Origin: Peteryoungia desertarenae
GTDB lineage: Bacteria; Pseudomonadota; Alphaproteobacteria; Rhizobiales; Rhizobiaceae
NCBI RefSeq assembly: GCF_005860795.2
Contig: NZ_CP058351.1
Coordinates: forward strand, 620,001 to 684,000
Direction: 5' to 3'
Length of the DNA: 64,000 nucleotides
Positions 1 through 9,668 of the stretch are shown piece after piece (within the stretch, counting starts at the first letter, position 1; each line of letters starts with the position of its first letter). A model generated the notes under the pieces. The model was not told where the DNA came from. It saw nothing but the letters and a program-made list of their open reading frames with translations, and searched no databases. Position numbers and translations under genes: made by a program.

Positions 1-867
1 CTTGCCCTGCATCAGCTGGAAGTTTCCGACCGGCTGCCCGAACTGTTCCCGCGTTGATATATACGGCATCACTTCATCAAGGCAGGCAGCCATGATGCCT
101 AGCCCGATACCGGCCAGAACCACGCGTTCGAAATCAAGGCCGGACATCAGCACACGGACACCCCTGCCCTCCTCGCCCAGCACGTTTTCAAAAGGAACCT
201 CGACATCATCGAAGATCAGTTCGGCCGTATTGGAGCCCCGCATGCCGAGCTTGTCGAAATGCGGGCTGGTCGAAAACCCCTTCATGCTCTTTTCGACGAT
301 GAAGGCGGTGATGCCCTTCGATCCGGCATCCGGATCGGTCTTGGCATAGACCACCAGGGTATCGGCATCCGGACCATTGGTGATCCAGTATTTGTTGCCC
401 TTCAGCACATAATAGCCGTTGCGCTTGTCGGCCTTCAGCTTCATCGACACGACATCCGAACCAGCGCCCGGCTCGGACATGGCCAGCGCGCCAACATGTT
501 CTCCCGAAACGAGCCCCGGCAGGTATTTCCGTTTCTGCTCGTCCGACCCATTGAGCTTGATCTGATTGACGCAGAGATTGGAATGGGCGCCATAGGACAG
601 ACTGACGGAGGCGGATGCGCGGGCGATCTCTTCCACCGCAACCGTATGGGCAAGATAGCCCATACCGGCACCGCCATAGTCTTCACTGACCGTGATCCCG
701 AGAAGGCCAAGCTCCCCCATCTCTTTCCACAGGCTGTTGGGAAAGCTGTTGCTTCGATCCACCTCGGCGGCAATCGGCTTCAGCCTTTCCTGGGCCCAGG
801 CGTGTACCATCTCCCTGAGCGCTGCGACATCGTCGCCAAGATCGAAGCGCATAGTGGCATGAAACAT
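1..867 (-). CDS. liuA: Isovaleryl-CoA dehydrogenase (3' end outside window)
   Basis: Flavoprotein that oxidises isovaleryl-CoA to 3-methylcrotonyl-CoA in leucine breakdown. 289 residues are visible; the reading frame is open to the window edge, so roughly the last quarter is missing. The acyl-CoA dehydrogenase signatures are present: [10 protein letters not shown] near residue 129 and WITNG near 161. A glutamate at about residue 247 in LDFERVVLA is in the position used as catalytic base by isovaleryl-CoA dehydrogenases, whereas most relatives use a C-terminal glutamate; this is the main reason for the call. The ATG at 867 follows a strong GAGGAGGAT ribosome site. It lies 10 bases after the SDR gene on the same strand. 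Confidence 0.88.
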   Translation of the reverse strand, partial: MFHATMRFDLGDDVAALREMVHAWAQERLKPIAAEVDRSNSFPNSLWKEMGELGLLGITVSEDYGGAGMGYLAHTVAVEEIARASASVSLSYGAHSNLCVNQIKLNGSDEQKRKYLPGLVSGEHVGALAMSEPGAGSDVVSMKLKADKRNGYYVLKGNKYWITNGPDADTLVVYAKTDPDAGSKGITAFIVEKSMKGFSTSPHFDKLGMRGSNTAELIFDDVEVPFENVLGEEGRGVRVLMSGLDFERVVLAGIGLGIMAACLDEVMPYISTREQFGQPVGNFQLMQGK

Positions 868-877
868 GAAATCCTCC

Positions 878-1645
878 TCATTTCGGCGCCATGCGCAGCG
901 CCCCATCCAGCCGGATGACCTCGCCATTCAGCATGGCATTTTCGATGATATGTCTGACCAGTGCTGCATATTCCGAGGGCTCTCCCAGGCGCGACGGAAA
1001 CGGAACTGATGCACCAAGCGAATCCTGCACTTCCTGCGGCATCGCGGCCATCATCGGCGTTTTGAAGATGCCCGGAGCAATCGTCAATACGCGGATTCCA
1101 TGGCGGGCGAGATCCCGGGCCATCGGCAGGGTCATGCCGGCAACGCCCGCCTTCGAGGCAGAATAGGCAACCTGACCCATCTGGCCGTCGAAGGCCGCAA
1201 CGGACGCTGTATTGACAATGACACCGCGCTCTCCACCGGCATTGGGCGCCGACTTCGCAATGGCAGAAGCGGCAAGGCGCGCCATGTTGAAGGTGCCGAC
1301 AAGATTGATCGACACGGTACGAGCAAAACTCTCCAGTCTGTGGGGACCGTCCCGACCGAGAACCTTCTCGCCCGGCGCAACACCGGCACAGTTGATCAGA
1401 CCATTGAGACCGCCAAAGACCTCTTCAGCGAGCTGGACCGCAGCCTTCGCATCCTCTTCGCTGACAACATCGGTTTTGTGAAAACGGACCCGGCTGCCAA
1501 GCCTCTCGGCAGCAGACTGTCCGGCATCCTGATCGCGATCGGCGATGACGACATTGGCGCCAGCTTCAGCCAGCATTTGCGCAGTCGCTGCACCAAGCCC
1601 CGATGCCGCGCCGGTGACGATGAAAGTCTTGTCGGCAATTTCCAT
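878..1645 (-). CDS. Type-II 3-hydroxyacyl-CoA dehydrogenase (SDR family)
   Basis: A 255-residue short-chain dehydrogenase of the HSD10 type, which oxidises 3-hydroxyacyl-CoA or 3-hydroxy-2-methylbutyryl-CoA with NAD in isoleucine or fatty-acid oxidation. The N-terminal TGAASGLG cofactor loop is at 11-18, NCAG at 85-88, and the catalytic Ser148, Tyr161 and Lys165 (YSASK) are in place. The start at 1645 follows AAGGA. It lies between two acyl-CoA dehydrogenase genes on the same strand, which supports a role in branched-chain acyl-CoA oxidation. The exact substrate cannot be read from sequence. Confidence 0.85.
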   Translation of the reverse strand: MEIADKTFIVTGAASGLGAATAQMLAEAGANVVIADRDQDAGQSAAERLGSRVRFHKTDVVSEEDAKAAVQLAEEVFGGLNGLINCAGVAPGEKVLGRDGPHRLESFARTVSINLVGTFNMARLAASAIAKSAPNAGGERGVIVNTASVAAFDGQMGQVAYSASKAGVAGMTLPMARDLARHGIRVLTIAPGIFKTPMMAAMPQEVQDSLGASVPFPSRLGEPSEYAALVRHIIENAMLNGEVIRLDGALRMAPK

Positions 1646-1745
1646 GATGTGTCATTCCTTGGTTGAGCGGCGGCAGCCGCTAGAAGGGAGATCAAGCCAG
1701 TCCTTTTGCGGCTTACGGAAGACCCTCTATCATTCGAAGTCATGC

Positions 1746-2888
1746 TCATGTCTCGGCCAAAACCGAACGTGCGATGATGAGACGCATGATTTCATTGGTG
1801 CCTTCCAGAATCTGATGAACGCGCAAATCACGGACGATTTTCTCGACACCATAGTTGGCAAGATAGCCATAACCCCCATGAAGCTGCAGTGCCCGGTTGG
1901 CAACATCGAAGCCACTATCGGTCACATGTTTCTTGGCCATGGCGCAAAGCCTTGTGGCCTCGGCAGATCCGCCATCAAGGGCTGAGGCCGCGCGCCAAAG
2001 GAACGTGCGCGCCACCTCGATGTCCGTCGCCATTTCTGCAATGACAAACTGCAGGGCCTGGAAGTCGTTGAGCTTCTGGCCGAATGCCTTTCGCTCCGCC
2101 GTATAGGCGATAGCCCTGTCGAATGCCGATTGAGCTCCACCCAGCGAACAGGCGGCAATCGAGGTCCGCCCGCCATCCAGCGCCTCCATCGCAAGCTTGA
2201 AACCGGCTCCTTCAGGACCGAGCATCGCATCCGAACGCACCCGCACCCGATCGAGCATCACGGTTCGCGTCGGCTGCGCATTCCAACCCATCTTCTTCTC
2301 ATTGGCACCGAAACCCAGACCGGTCGCTCCCTGCTCCACCAGAAAGGCGGAAATGCCCCTGGGCCCGGGACCGCCGCTGCGGGCCATGACCACATAGAGA
2401 TCGGTGGCGCCGGCGCCGGAAATGAACATCTTCTGGCCGGTCAGCAGATAGTCGTCCCCGTCGCGTTCGGCCCGCGTGGTCAGGGCTGCCGCGTCCGAAC
2501 CGCATGCCGGCTCGGTCAGGCAATAGGAGGCAAGTATCTGGCCGCTACACAGGCTCGGCAGATAGGTCTCCTTCTGGCGCGCGCTGCCATGCTTGTCGAT
2601 CATGGTCGCAACCATGTTGTGGATCGAGAGATAGGCAGAGAAGGCCGCGCATCCCTTCGCGAGCGCCTCATAGACGAGCACGGCGTCCAGGCGTCCGAGG
2701 GCCGAACCACCGTAATTCTCTGCCACCATGATGCCACCGAGTCCAAGGCCTGCAGCCTTGCGGATGACATCAACGGGAAAATGCTTGTTCTCATCCCAGT
2801 CGAGCGCATGCGGTGCGATTTCGTCGCGGGCAAAGCTCTCGGCCATGTCCCGGATAGCAAGCTGCTCATCGGTCAGCGAGAAATCCAT
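1746..2888 (-). CDS. Acyl-CoA dehydrogenase, isobutyryl-CoA type
   Basis: A 380-residue FAD acyl-CoA dehydrogenase. It has CLTEPACGSD, the FISGAG segment and a C-terminal ILEGTNEIMR that contains the usual catalytic glutamate. The general sequence resembles isobutyryl-CoA dehydrogenase (ACAD8, valine pathway). A longer open frame reaches 2990, but the ATG at 2888 lies 4 bases after the thiolase stop and begins the conserved MDFSLTDEQ, so I chose it. Translation is probably coupled to the thiolase. 2-methylbutyryl- or butyryl-CoA are possible alternative substrates. Confidence 0.82.
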   Translation of the reverse strand: MDFSLTDEQLAIRDMAESFARDEIAPHALDWDENKHFPVDVIRKAAGLGLGGIMVAENYGGSALGRLDAVLVYEALAKGCAAFSAYLSIHNMVATMIDKHGSARQKETYLPSLCSGQILASYCLTEPACGSDAAALTTRAERDGDDYLLTGQKMFISGAGATDLYVVMARSGGPGPRGISAFLVEQGATGLGFGANEKKMGWNAQPTRTVMLDRVRVRSDAMLGPEGAGFKLAMEALDGGRTSIAACSLGGAQSAFDRAIAYTAERKAFGQKLNDFQALQFVIAEMATDIEVARTFLWRAASALDGGSAEATRLCAMAKKHVTDSGFDVANRALQLHGGYGYLANYGVEKIVRDLRVHQILEGTNEIMRLIIARSVLAET

Positions 2889-2892
2889 CAGG

Positions 2893-4077
2893 TCAGTCCA
2901 TTCTCTCGATCGCAATGGCGGTGGCTTCTCCACCACCGATGCAGACACTGGCCACTCCTCGTTTGGCACTCCGCTCGTCAAGTGCGGCAAGAAGCGTTAC
3001 CAGGATCCGGGCACCCGATGCGCCGATGGGATGGCCGAGCGCACAGGCTCCTCCATTGACATTGACCTTGTCAGCCGGGAGACCGAGATCGCGCATCGCA
3101 GCCATGGCCACAACCGCGAATGCCTCGTTGATCTCGTAGAGATCGACGCTACCTGCCGACCATCCGATCTTGTCGAAGAGCTTTTTCATGGCCCCGACAG
3201 GAGCGGTGGGAAAAAGACGAGGCTCGCTGGCAAAACTCGTATGTCCCACGATCCGGGCAAGTGGTTTGAGGCCATGTTTTTCGGCCTCTCTGCCTGTCAT
3301 CAGAACCAGCGCAGCGCCGCCATCGCTGATCGATGAGGAATTGGCGGCTGTCACTGTCCCGTCCGGGCGAAAGGCGGGTTTCAGATACGGGATCTTCTCC
3401 GGGCGGGCATTGGCGGCCTGTTCGTCAGTGGAAACAAGCGTCTCTCCAGCCCTTGATGTGACCGACACCGGAGCGACTTCGTGCGCAAAGCGTCCCGCGG
3501 CGATTGCCGCCATGGCGCGTGAAAGCGATCTGAGCGCATAGTCATCCTGGGCCTCGCGCGTAAACTGGTAGGCTTCAGCGCAGTTCTCGGCAAATGTCCC
3601 CATGAGACGCCCCTTCTCATAGGCATCCTCCAGTCCGTCGAGAAACATGTGATCGATCACGCGGCCATGGCCCATCCGATAACCGCTTCTTGCCCGATCC
3701 AGAAGGAAGGGCGCGTTTGACATGCTTTCCATTCCACCGGCGACAACAATGCCAGCCTCATTGGAAAGGATGGCGTCATGCGCCATCATGACGGTCTTCA
3801 TGCCCGAGCCACACATCTTGTTGACCGTCGTGGCAGGCGTCGAAACCGGCAATCCCGCGCAAAGCGCTGCCTGCCGGGCGGGTGCCTGCCCTTGCCCTGC
3901 AGAAAGCACGCAGCCCATCAGAACCTCATCCACATCCGATGCGGCAATACCAGCGCGTTGAAGGGCCGCAGATATGGAAACAGCACCCAGTTCGGCCGCG
4001 CTCTTGCCGGCCAGCGCGCCTTGAAAACCACCCATCGGTGTGCGGGCGGCACCGACGATCACCACCTCAGTCTTCAT
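2893..4077 (-). CDS. Thiolase (acetyl-CoA C-acyltransferase)
   Basis: A 394-residue thiolase performing the last thiolytic step of acyl-CoA oxidation, or the reverse condensation. The acyl-accepting cysteine is Cys89 in [22 protein letters not shown] and the C-terminal CIGGGEA cysteine are all present, so the enzyme looks complete. The chosen ATG (4077) follows a GGAG site; an in-frame start five codons earlier lacks one. It resembles the second thiolase at 25145-26347, and both are followed directly by an acyl-CoA dehydrogenase gene. It could be a 2-methylacetoacetyl-CoA thiolase for isoleucine or a general acetyl-CoA acetyltransferase. Confidence 0.88.
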   Translation of the reverse strand: MKTEVVIVGAARTPMGGFQGALAGKSAAELGAVSISAALQRAGIAASDVDEVLMGCVLSAGQGQAPARQAALCAGLPVSTPATTVNKMCGSGMKTVMMAHDAILSNEAGIVVAGGMESMSNAPFLLDRARSGYRMGHGRVIDHMFLDGLEDAYEKGRLMGTFAENCAEAYQFTREAQDDYALRSLSRAMAAIAAGRFAHEVAPVSVTSRAGETLVSTDEQAANARPEKIPYLKPAFRPDGTVTAANSSSISDGGAALVLMTGREAEKHGLKPLARIVGHTSFASEPRLFPTAPVGAMKKLFDKIGWSAGSVDLYEINEAFAVVAMAAMRDLGLPADKVNVNGGACALGHPIGASGARILVTLLAALDERSAKRGVASVCIGGGEATAIAIERMD

Positions 4078-4124
4078 GTCATTCTCCTGCACGCCGAGGA
4101 AGCCAGTTACGCATAGCCCTGCCT

Positions 4125-5294
4125 TCAGTCATAGCTGCGGCGATCTTCAATGACCTTGCCATCATTCGGCAGGGCGCCCGGCGGAACAAGTTCGACCAGA
4201 CCCCGCATTTTCAGCGTGGCGACAACGCTCTGCTCATAGAGGGCCGGATTGGTCGCACGCGTTTCGATCTGGACTGTCATGATGTCCATCTCGCCCTCGC
4301 GACTTGCCACCACTCGCGCACGAGCAATCTCGTCATGGCGTGCAACAAGCTGGGCTACCTGCTCGGGTCTGACAAACATGCCCTTGATCTTGGTGGTCTG
4401 GTCAGCCCGCCCCATCCAGCCCTTGATCCGGCGGTTGGTGCGTCCGCAGGGACTTGTTCCCGGCAGGATTGCCGAGAGGTCTCCCGTTGCAAATCGTATC
4501 AGCGGGTAGTCCGGATTGAGGGAGGTTACGACAACCTCGCCCACTTCGCCGTCGGGCACTGGTCGATCGGACCCCGGCCTGACAATCTCCACGATCACGC
4601 CCTCATCCATGATGAGGCCTTCCATGGCAGGCGATTCATAGGCAATATTGCCGAGATCAGCCGTTGCATAGACCTGAAGGCACATTATCCCGCGATCGGC
4701 ATAATACTGGCGAAGGCTGGGGAACAGAGCACCACCGGAGACTGCAGCGCGACTGATCTTCAACGTCTCACCCAGTTCATCCGCTTTTTCCAGAATGACC
4801 TTCAGGTAATCCGGCGTACCCGCATAAACCGTGGTGCCAATATCGCTGGCGGCACGAACCTGCAATTCGGTCTGTCCCGTTCCCGCAGGCAGCACCGCCG
4901 CGCCCACGGCGCGTGCGCCATTTTCAAAGATCATGCCAGCCGGGGTGAGGTGATAGCCAAAACAATTGTGAACGATGTCACCGCGGCCCACCCCGAGGCC
5001 ATGCAGGAAACGACCCATGCGCCACCAGTCATGGCTGACACCGCCCGGCTCGTAGATGGGTCCCGGCGACTGGAAATAGTGAACAACATCACCGATCGGC
5101 AAATTGCCGAAAGGGGGTCGCTCTTTCTGGCGCTCGGTAAGTTCGGCTTTACGCAATACCGGCAGATCCGCCAGATCCGAAAGACGCGCAAGCCTTGCTT
5201 TGCCCTCGCGGTCGAGCAGGTCATTCAGACAGGCCAGCTGCTCGGCTTCGCGCTGGTCCTGGGAACGGGTTTCGAGATGATCGAAATGGCTCAT
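4125..5294 (-). CDS. PaaK-like acyl/aryl-CoA ligase, atypical P-loop
   Basis: A 389-residue protein of the phenylacetate-CoA ligase group of adenylate-forming enzymes. Recognisable parts are AGTPDYL, the VYATADLG region corresponding to the A5 motif, RFATGDLS, and the C-terminal GRADQTTKIKGMFVRP hinge typical of PaaK. The glycine-rich phosphate loop normally read as SSGTTGKP is replaced by QSPGPIYEPGG near residue 75. The start at 5294 (MSHFDH) follows AAGGA. It lies directly downstream of livF, so its substrate is probably what the Liv importer brings in. Whether ATP chemistry is retained is open. Confidence 0.75.
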   Translation of the reverse strand: MSHFDHLETRSQDQREAEQLACLNDLLDREGKARLARLSDLADLPVLRKAELTERQKERPPFGNLPIGDVVHYFQSPGPIYEPGGVSHDWWRMGRFLHGLGVGRGDIVHNCFGYHLTPAGMIFENGARAVGAAVLPAGTGQTELQVRAASDIGTTVYAGTPDYLKVILEKADELGETLKISRAAVSGGALFPSLRQYYADRGIMCLQVYATADLGNIAYESPAMEGLIMDEGVIVEIVRPGSDRPVPDGEVGEVVVTSLNPDYPLIRFATGDLSAILPGTSPCGRTNRRIKGWMGRADQTTKIKGMFVRPEQVAQLVARHDEIARARVVASREGEMDIMTVQIETRATNPALYEQSVVATLKMRGLVELVPPGALPNDGKVIEDRRSYD

Positions 5295-5320
5295 GGTGAA
5301 AGTCCTTGCCTCTGCCGCCC

Positions 5321-6145
5321 TCATGCCAGCCACCGTTTGCGGCGACGATAGCTGCGGACGTCACGGAAGCTGTTGCGCCCCTTGTCCGACATGCCGAGAT
5401 AGAATTCCTTGACGTCCGGGTTTTCCCGCAGGTCACTCGCCGGTCCATCCATGACCACGCGACCGCTTTCGAGAATGTAGCCGTAATGCGCATAGCGCAG
5501 CGCCACATTGGTGTTCTGCTCGGCCAGCAGGAAGGTGACGCCTTCCCCCTCGTTCACGGCCTTGACGATTTCGAAGATCTGTTCGACCAGTTGCGGCGCG
5601 AGCCCCATGCTTGGCTCGTCGAGCAGAACGGTTTCAGGACGGCTCATCAAGGCGCGGCCAATGGCGGTCATCTGCTGTTCGCCACCGGAGGTGTAGCCCG
5701 CCTGCGATTTGCGCCGGTCTTTCAGGCGCGGGAAATAGGCATAGACCATTTCAAGATCGCGCCGGATGTCTGCCTTGCTGTCACGTCTTGTATAGGCACC
5801 GGTCATCAGGTTTTCCTCGACCGTCAAATGTTCGAAGCAGTGGCGGCCCTCCATGACCTGGATGACCCCCCGCCGAACGAGATCGGCTGGCGACAGGTCC
5901 TGGACGCGATCACCGCGATAGTGGATCGATCCCTTGGTCACTTCACCGCGTTCTGACTTCAACAGGTTGGAGATCGCCTTGAGCGTCGTCGTCTTGCCGG
6001 CCCCATTGCCCCCCAGAAGGGCTGTGATCCCGCGATGCGGCACGCTGAGGCTCACCCCCTTCAGCACGAGGATGACGTGATTGTAGATCACCTCGATATT
6101 GTTGACCTCCAGCAAGGCCCCATTCGTGTTCATCGCATTCTGCAT
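5321..6145 (-). CDS. livF: Branched-chain-type ABC transporter ATPase LivF
   Basis: A 274-residue nucleotide-binding subunit energising import by the Liv-type transporter. The Walker A motif is GGNGAGKTT near residue 45, the signature is TSGGEQQM, and Walker B is VLLDEPSMGLAP. It has a basic C-terminal tail of about 25 residues beyond the usual LivF end. It is the last transporter gene of the block and is separated from livK by a hairpin (6171-6198). Confidence 0.9.
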   Translation of the reverse strand: MQNAMNTNGALLEVNNIEVIYNHVILVLKGVSLSVPHRGITALLGGNGAGKTTTLKAISNLLKSERGEVTKGSIHYRGDRVQDLSPADLVRRGVIQVMEGRHCFEHLTVEENLMTGAYTRRDSKADIRRDLEMVYAYFPRLKDRRKSQAGYTSGGEQQMTAIGRALMSRPETVLLDEPSMGLAPQLVEQIFEIVKAVNEGEGVTFLLAEQNTNVALRYAHYGYILESGRVVMDGPASDLRENPDVKEFYLGMSDKGRNSFRDVRSYRRRKRWLA

Positions 6146-6170
6146 GACTGTCGTCCCGACGTGAGGTTTC

Positions 6171-6198
6171 GACTGCCCCGGCAGGTGCCGGGACAGTC
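6171..6198 (-). terminator. Hairpin between livK and livF
   Basis: An inverted repeat, GACTGCCCCGGCA paired with TGCCGGGACAGTC (one mismatch, 2-base loop), starts a few bases after the livK stop. No T-tract follows on the minus strand, so it is more likely an attenuator or RNA-stabilising stem. Such a stem could keep binding-protein transcripts more abundant than the downstream genes. Confidence 0.6.
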
Positions 6199-6204
6199 TT
6201 TTGC

Positions 6205-7491
6205 TTAGTTGCAGCGTTCGGTGATGTTGTTTTCCTTGGCGAAAGCCTGGGAGTCTTCGAGAACCAAAGGCACGAGAACTTCGTCATCAGGCGCAATGAA
6301 ATCCGTCAGCAGGTTCCATTTCTTTGCGGATGCATCCCATTGCTGGATCAGTGCTGCGCCCGGCCCGCCATGGTCCGCGCAGGTCGCCTTGAATGGCTGG
6401 CCGAATTTCGGCAGACCAAGTTCTTCCATGCGTGCTTCGGTGATTTCGAGTTCTTCAAATCCGTTGCGAAGATCGGCTGCGGTAATCGACGACTTACCCG
6501 TCATCTCCTGCGCCTTGCGGATTGCCTCGGAAATGACCAGGGCTGCATACATGCCGCGGGAATAGAGAACCGAGCCAAACTGGTCGCCAGCGCCACTCGC
6601 CTTGCCCGCATCGATCACGTATTTCTTCAGGTCGTCATAGACCGGATAGTCCATGCCGGTGCCATGCATGGCGAGCGACTTATAGCCATTGGCCTGCATG
6701 CCGACGGGAGCCACATCAATCTCTGCGCCGGACCACCAGGCTCCGATGAAGTTCTCCATCGGATAGTTGATATTGGCAGCTTCCTGTATTGCGACTGCAT
6801 TCATCACGCCCCAGCCCCACATCAGCACATAGTCCGGCTTTTCCCGGCGGATCTGCAGCCACTGGCTTTTTTGCTCCTGTCCGGGATGGTCGACCGGGAT
6901 TTCAAGCAGTTCATAGCCATGCTTCTTGGAGAGTTCCGTCAGTGTGCGGATTGGCTCCTTTCCATAGGCGGAATTGTGATAAAGCAGGGCGACTTTCTTG
7001 CCGCTCAGGTCTCCACCATTTTCTTCCAGCAGATAACGGATGGCGACGCTGGCTGCGTCCCAGTAATTGGCTGGATAGTTGAAGACCCATTCAAACACCT
7101 TGCCATTGGCAGCGGACGTACGACCATAGCCAGGTGTATAGAGAGGAATGCCATCGGCAGCGCTTTTCGGGATCAGCTGATAGGTGATGCCGGTCGAAAG
7201 CGGATTGTAGACCAGAGCGCCGCCGCCCTTGGTCGCTTCATAGCATTCCACACCCTTTTCCGTGTTATAGGCGGTTTCGCATTCGCGGATCACGACCTTC
7301 TCGCCACCAATGCCGCCATCGCGCTCATTCAGCAGAGTGAAATAGTCATTGAAGCCATCGGCATAGGGAATGCCGCCCGGCGCATAGGGCCCGGTCCGAT
7401 AGGACAGGTTCGGCACAATCAGATCGGCAGAAGCCGGCACGCTGGTCATCAGCATGGTCGCTGCCGCTAAGGCTGCAAGCGTCTTTTTCAT
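6205..7491 (-). CDS. Liv-type ABC transporter substrate-binding protein
   Basis: A 428-residue periplasmic binding protein of the LivK/peripla_BP_6 family. A Sec signal peptide covers about residues 1-22 and ends in ASA. The mature part begins LIVPNLSYRTGPYAPGG, the typical opening strand of this family. The start has a GGAGGAAATGAG ribosome site. With neighbouring CoA ligases the ligand may be a carboxylate (aromatic or short/branched acid) rather than an amino acid; this is inference from context only. Confidence 0.9.
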   Translation of the reverse strand: MKKTLAALAAATMLMTSVPASADLIVPNLSYRTGPYAPGGIPYADGFNDYFTLLNERDGGIGGEKVVIRECETAYNTEKGVECYEATKGGGALVYNPLSTGITYQLIPKSAADGIPLYTPGYGRTSAANGKVFEWVFNYPANYWDAASVAIRYLLEENGGDLSGKKVALLYHNSAYGKEPIRTLTELSKKHGYELLEIPVDHPGQEQKSQWLQIRREKPDYVLMWGWGVMNAVAIQEAANINYPMENFIGAWWSGAEIDVAPVGMQANGYKSLAMHGTGMDYPVYDDLKKYVIDAGKASGAGDQFGSVLYSRGMYAALVISEAIRKAQEMTGKSSITAADLRNGFEELEITEARMEELGLPKFGQPFKATCADHGGPGAALIQQWDASAKKWNLLTDFIAPDDEVLVPLVLEDSQAFAKENNITERCN

Positions 7492-7570
7492 CTCATTTCC
7501 TCCCAGACAAAGATGATTTCAGGTTTTAACCGCAGCTCCTCCACCGCGGCATTCACGTTTCGCCCAACCC

Positions 7571-8647
7571 TCAATGCGGGAAAGGCCACAAGCGCAGTTT
7601 CTCCTTGGCGACGCGCCAGAGCTGGTTCAGCCCATGTGGCTCGACGATCAGGAAGAAGATGATCAGACCACCGACAATCATCAGCTCGATATGCGCGGCG
7701 AGGTCTGTTGCCCAGCCAAGCTGGCCAACCAGAAAATTCTTCAAGAACACGGGCAACAGGACCAGGAAGGCCGCCCCCGCAAAGCTGCCGAAAATCGAGC
7801 CCAGCCCGCCGATGATGATCATGAACAGCACAAGGAAACTCTTCTGAATACCAAAGGCTTCGCCAACCTCGACAGCCCCCAGATAGACCGAGAAAAAGAG
7901 TGCTCCGGCGATGCCGATATAGAAGGACGAAACCGCAAAGGCCGAGAGCTTGGCGCTGAGCGGGTTCACCCCGATGATTTCTGCAGCGATATCCATGTCC
8001 CGGATCGCCATCCAGCGGCGGCCAACCGAGCCGCGCGTCAGGTTTCGGGCAAGCCAGGCCAGCGCAAAGAGGATCACCAGGCAGAACAGATATTTCGCCC
8101 AGGCCGGTGTATTGGCGCCTGTCACTGCAATGCCAAACAGCGTGCGTTCGGGCGCGGTGATCTGACCAGAGGCCGAGTAGTTGTAGAACCACGGAACCTT
8201 GTTGAAGAGCCAGACAAGGAAGAACTGGGCGGCAAGTGTTGCGACCGCCAGATAGAAGCCCTTTATGCGAAGGCTTGGCAGACCAAACAGCACGCCAACG
8301 CCGGCGGTGATAAAGCCGGCAAGGATGACATGCACGATGATCGGCACATCGGGCATGCCCGTCATCAGCTTGTAGCAGGCATAGGCACCGACCGCCATGA
8401 AGCCGCCTGTCCCCAGGCTGACCTGCCCGCAATAGCCGGTCAGTATGTTCAGACCGATTGCCGCAATCGCATAGATCAGGAAGGGCACGAAGACGGCATT
8501 GGCCCAGTAATCATTGATGAAGAAGGGAACCACGCCAAAGGCAATCGCCACGATGATGTAGTAGCGGATGCGGTCGAACTTGATCGGAAAGGTCTGGCTG
8601 TCGGCGACATAACTCGTCTTGAAATCACCGGCTTCACGATACAGCAT
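7571..8647 (-). CDS. livM: Liv-type ABC transporter permease LivM
   Basis: A 358-residue inner-membrane permease with about ten hydrophobic segments and the conserved IGLNILTGYCGQVSLG stretch characteristic of LivM. An earlier in-frame start exists, but the ATG at 8647 comes right after the livH stop (8652), the usual tight livH-livM coupling. It pairs with LivH to form the membrane channel. A 79-base spacer follows before livK. Confidence 0.9.
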   Translation of the reverse strand: MLYREAGDFKTSYVADSQTFPIKFDRIRYYIIVAIAFGVVPFFINDYWANAVFVPFLIYAIAAIGLNILTGYCGQVSLGTGGFMAVGAYACYKLMTGMPDVPIIVHVILAGFITAGVGVLFGLPSLRIKGFYLAVATLAAQFFLVWLFNKVPWFYNYSASGQITAPERTLFGIAVTGANTPAWAKYLFCLVILFALAWLARNLTRGSVGRRWMAIRDMDIAAEIIGVNPLSAKLSAFAVSSFYIGIAGALFFSVYLGAVEVGEAFGIQKSFLVLFMIIIGGLGSIFGSFAGAAFLVLLPVFLKNFLVGQLGWATDLAAHIELMIVGGLIIFFLIVEPHGLNQLWRVAKEKLRLWPFPH

Positions 8648-8651
8648 GATC

Positions 8652-9638
8652 TCACACCCTTTCGATGATGCGTTCGCCAAACAGGCCCTGGGGCCGGAAG
8701 ACGAGGAAGATGAGGGCCAGCACATAGGCGAACCAGTTTTCCGTCGCGCCGCCAACCAGTGGCCCGATGAAGAACTCGAAGAGTTTCTCGCCCATGCCGA
8801 TGATCAACCCGCCGACAATTGCGCCCGGAATGGAGGTGAAGCCGCCCAGCATCAGGACCGGAAGCGCCTTCAGGGCAATCAGGGCCAGACTGAACTGCAC
8901 GCCCGATTTCGAGCCCCACATGATGCCGGCGACAAGCGCCACAATGCCGGCAATCGACCAGACAAGCACCCAGATGAAGCGTAAGGAAATGCCGACCGAT
9001 AGAGCCGCCTGATGATCGTCGGCGACGGCGCGCAAGGCACGGCCCTGCTTGGAATATTGCGAGAATAGGGTGAGCGAGAGAACGAGAAGAATGGCGACGA
9101 TCGTTGCGACAATATCCAGACGATCGATGAAGAAGCCATAGCCGAACCACTCATAGGTCGTGGTCTCGATGCCTTCACTGATGCCCTTGGGCAGGCCGAC
9201 ATCCAGGCGCTTGATATCGGCACCCCACATCACGTCACCCAGACCTTCCAGGAAATAGGCAAGGCCGATGGTCGCCATGAAGAGGATGATCGGCTCCTGA
9301 TTGACCAGGTGCTTGAGAATATAGCGTTCCACCAGGATCGCGAGCAGTGTCATGACCGCGACCGTAATCAGGATGGCGGCGATCGCCGGTACGGTGAAGC
9401 CGAAATGGTGGAAATTCGTACCGAAGACTGCGTTGATCAGATGGGCAAACGGCACCTGACCCTCCATGACACCGACGAGTGTCAAGGCGGCAAACAGGGC
9501 GAGCACCCCCTGGGCATAGTTAAAGATGCCGGAGGCCTTGAAGATGAGGACGAAACCAAGCGCGACAAGCGCATACATGACGCCGGCCATCAGTCCGTTC
9601 AGCATGACCTCGACGGCATAGAAGAATGTGTCAGGCAT
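8652..9638 (-). CDS. livH: Liv-type ABC transporter permease LivH
   Basis: A 328-residue membrane protein. The N-terminal LNGLMAGVMYALVALGFVL is the classic LivH opening and GRALRAVADDHQAA is the cytoplasmic EAA-like loop that contacts the ATPase. The ATG at 9638 has a GGGGAGATG ribosome site. It forms the channel with LivM. Confidence 0.9.
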   Translation of the reverse strand: MPDTFFYAVEVMLNGLMAGVMYALVALGFVLIFKASGIFNYAQGVLALFAALTLVGVMEGQVPFAHLINAVFGTNFHHFGFTVPAIAAILITVAVMTLLAILVERYILKHLVNQEPIILFMATIGLAYFLEGLGDVMWGADIKRLDVGLPKGISEGIETTTYEWFGYGFFIDRLDIVATIVAILLVLSLTLFSQYSKQGRALRAVADDHQAALSVGISLRFIWVLVWSIAGIVALVAGIMWGSKSGVQFSLALIALKALPVLMLGGFTSIPGAIVGGLIIGMGEKLFEFFIGPLVGGATENWFAYVLALIFLVFRPQGLFGERIIERV

Positions 9639-9668
9639 CAGGCCATCTCCCCTGCAGCTTGGATCCGC

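Noticed and set aside
1666..1681. AGCGG...CCGCT small hairpin between the SDR and the acyl-CoA dehydrogenase gene
   Set aside because: Only 5 paired bases and no T-tract; too weak to call.
3882..5351. Long plus-strand open frame (489 codons)
   Set aside because: It is the antisense shadow of the thiolase and PaaK-like genes; no domain or motif, and such mirror frames are common in GC-rich DNA.
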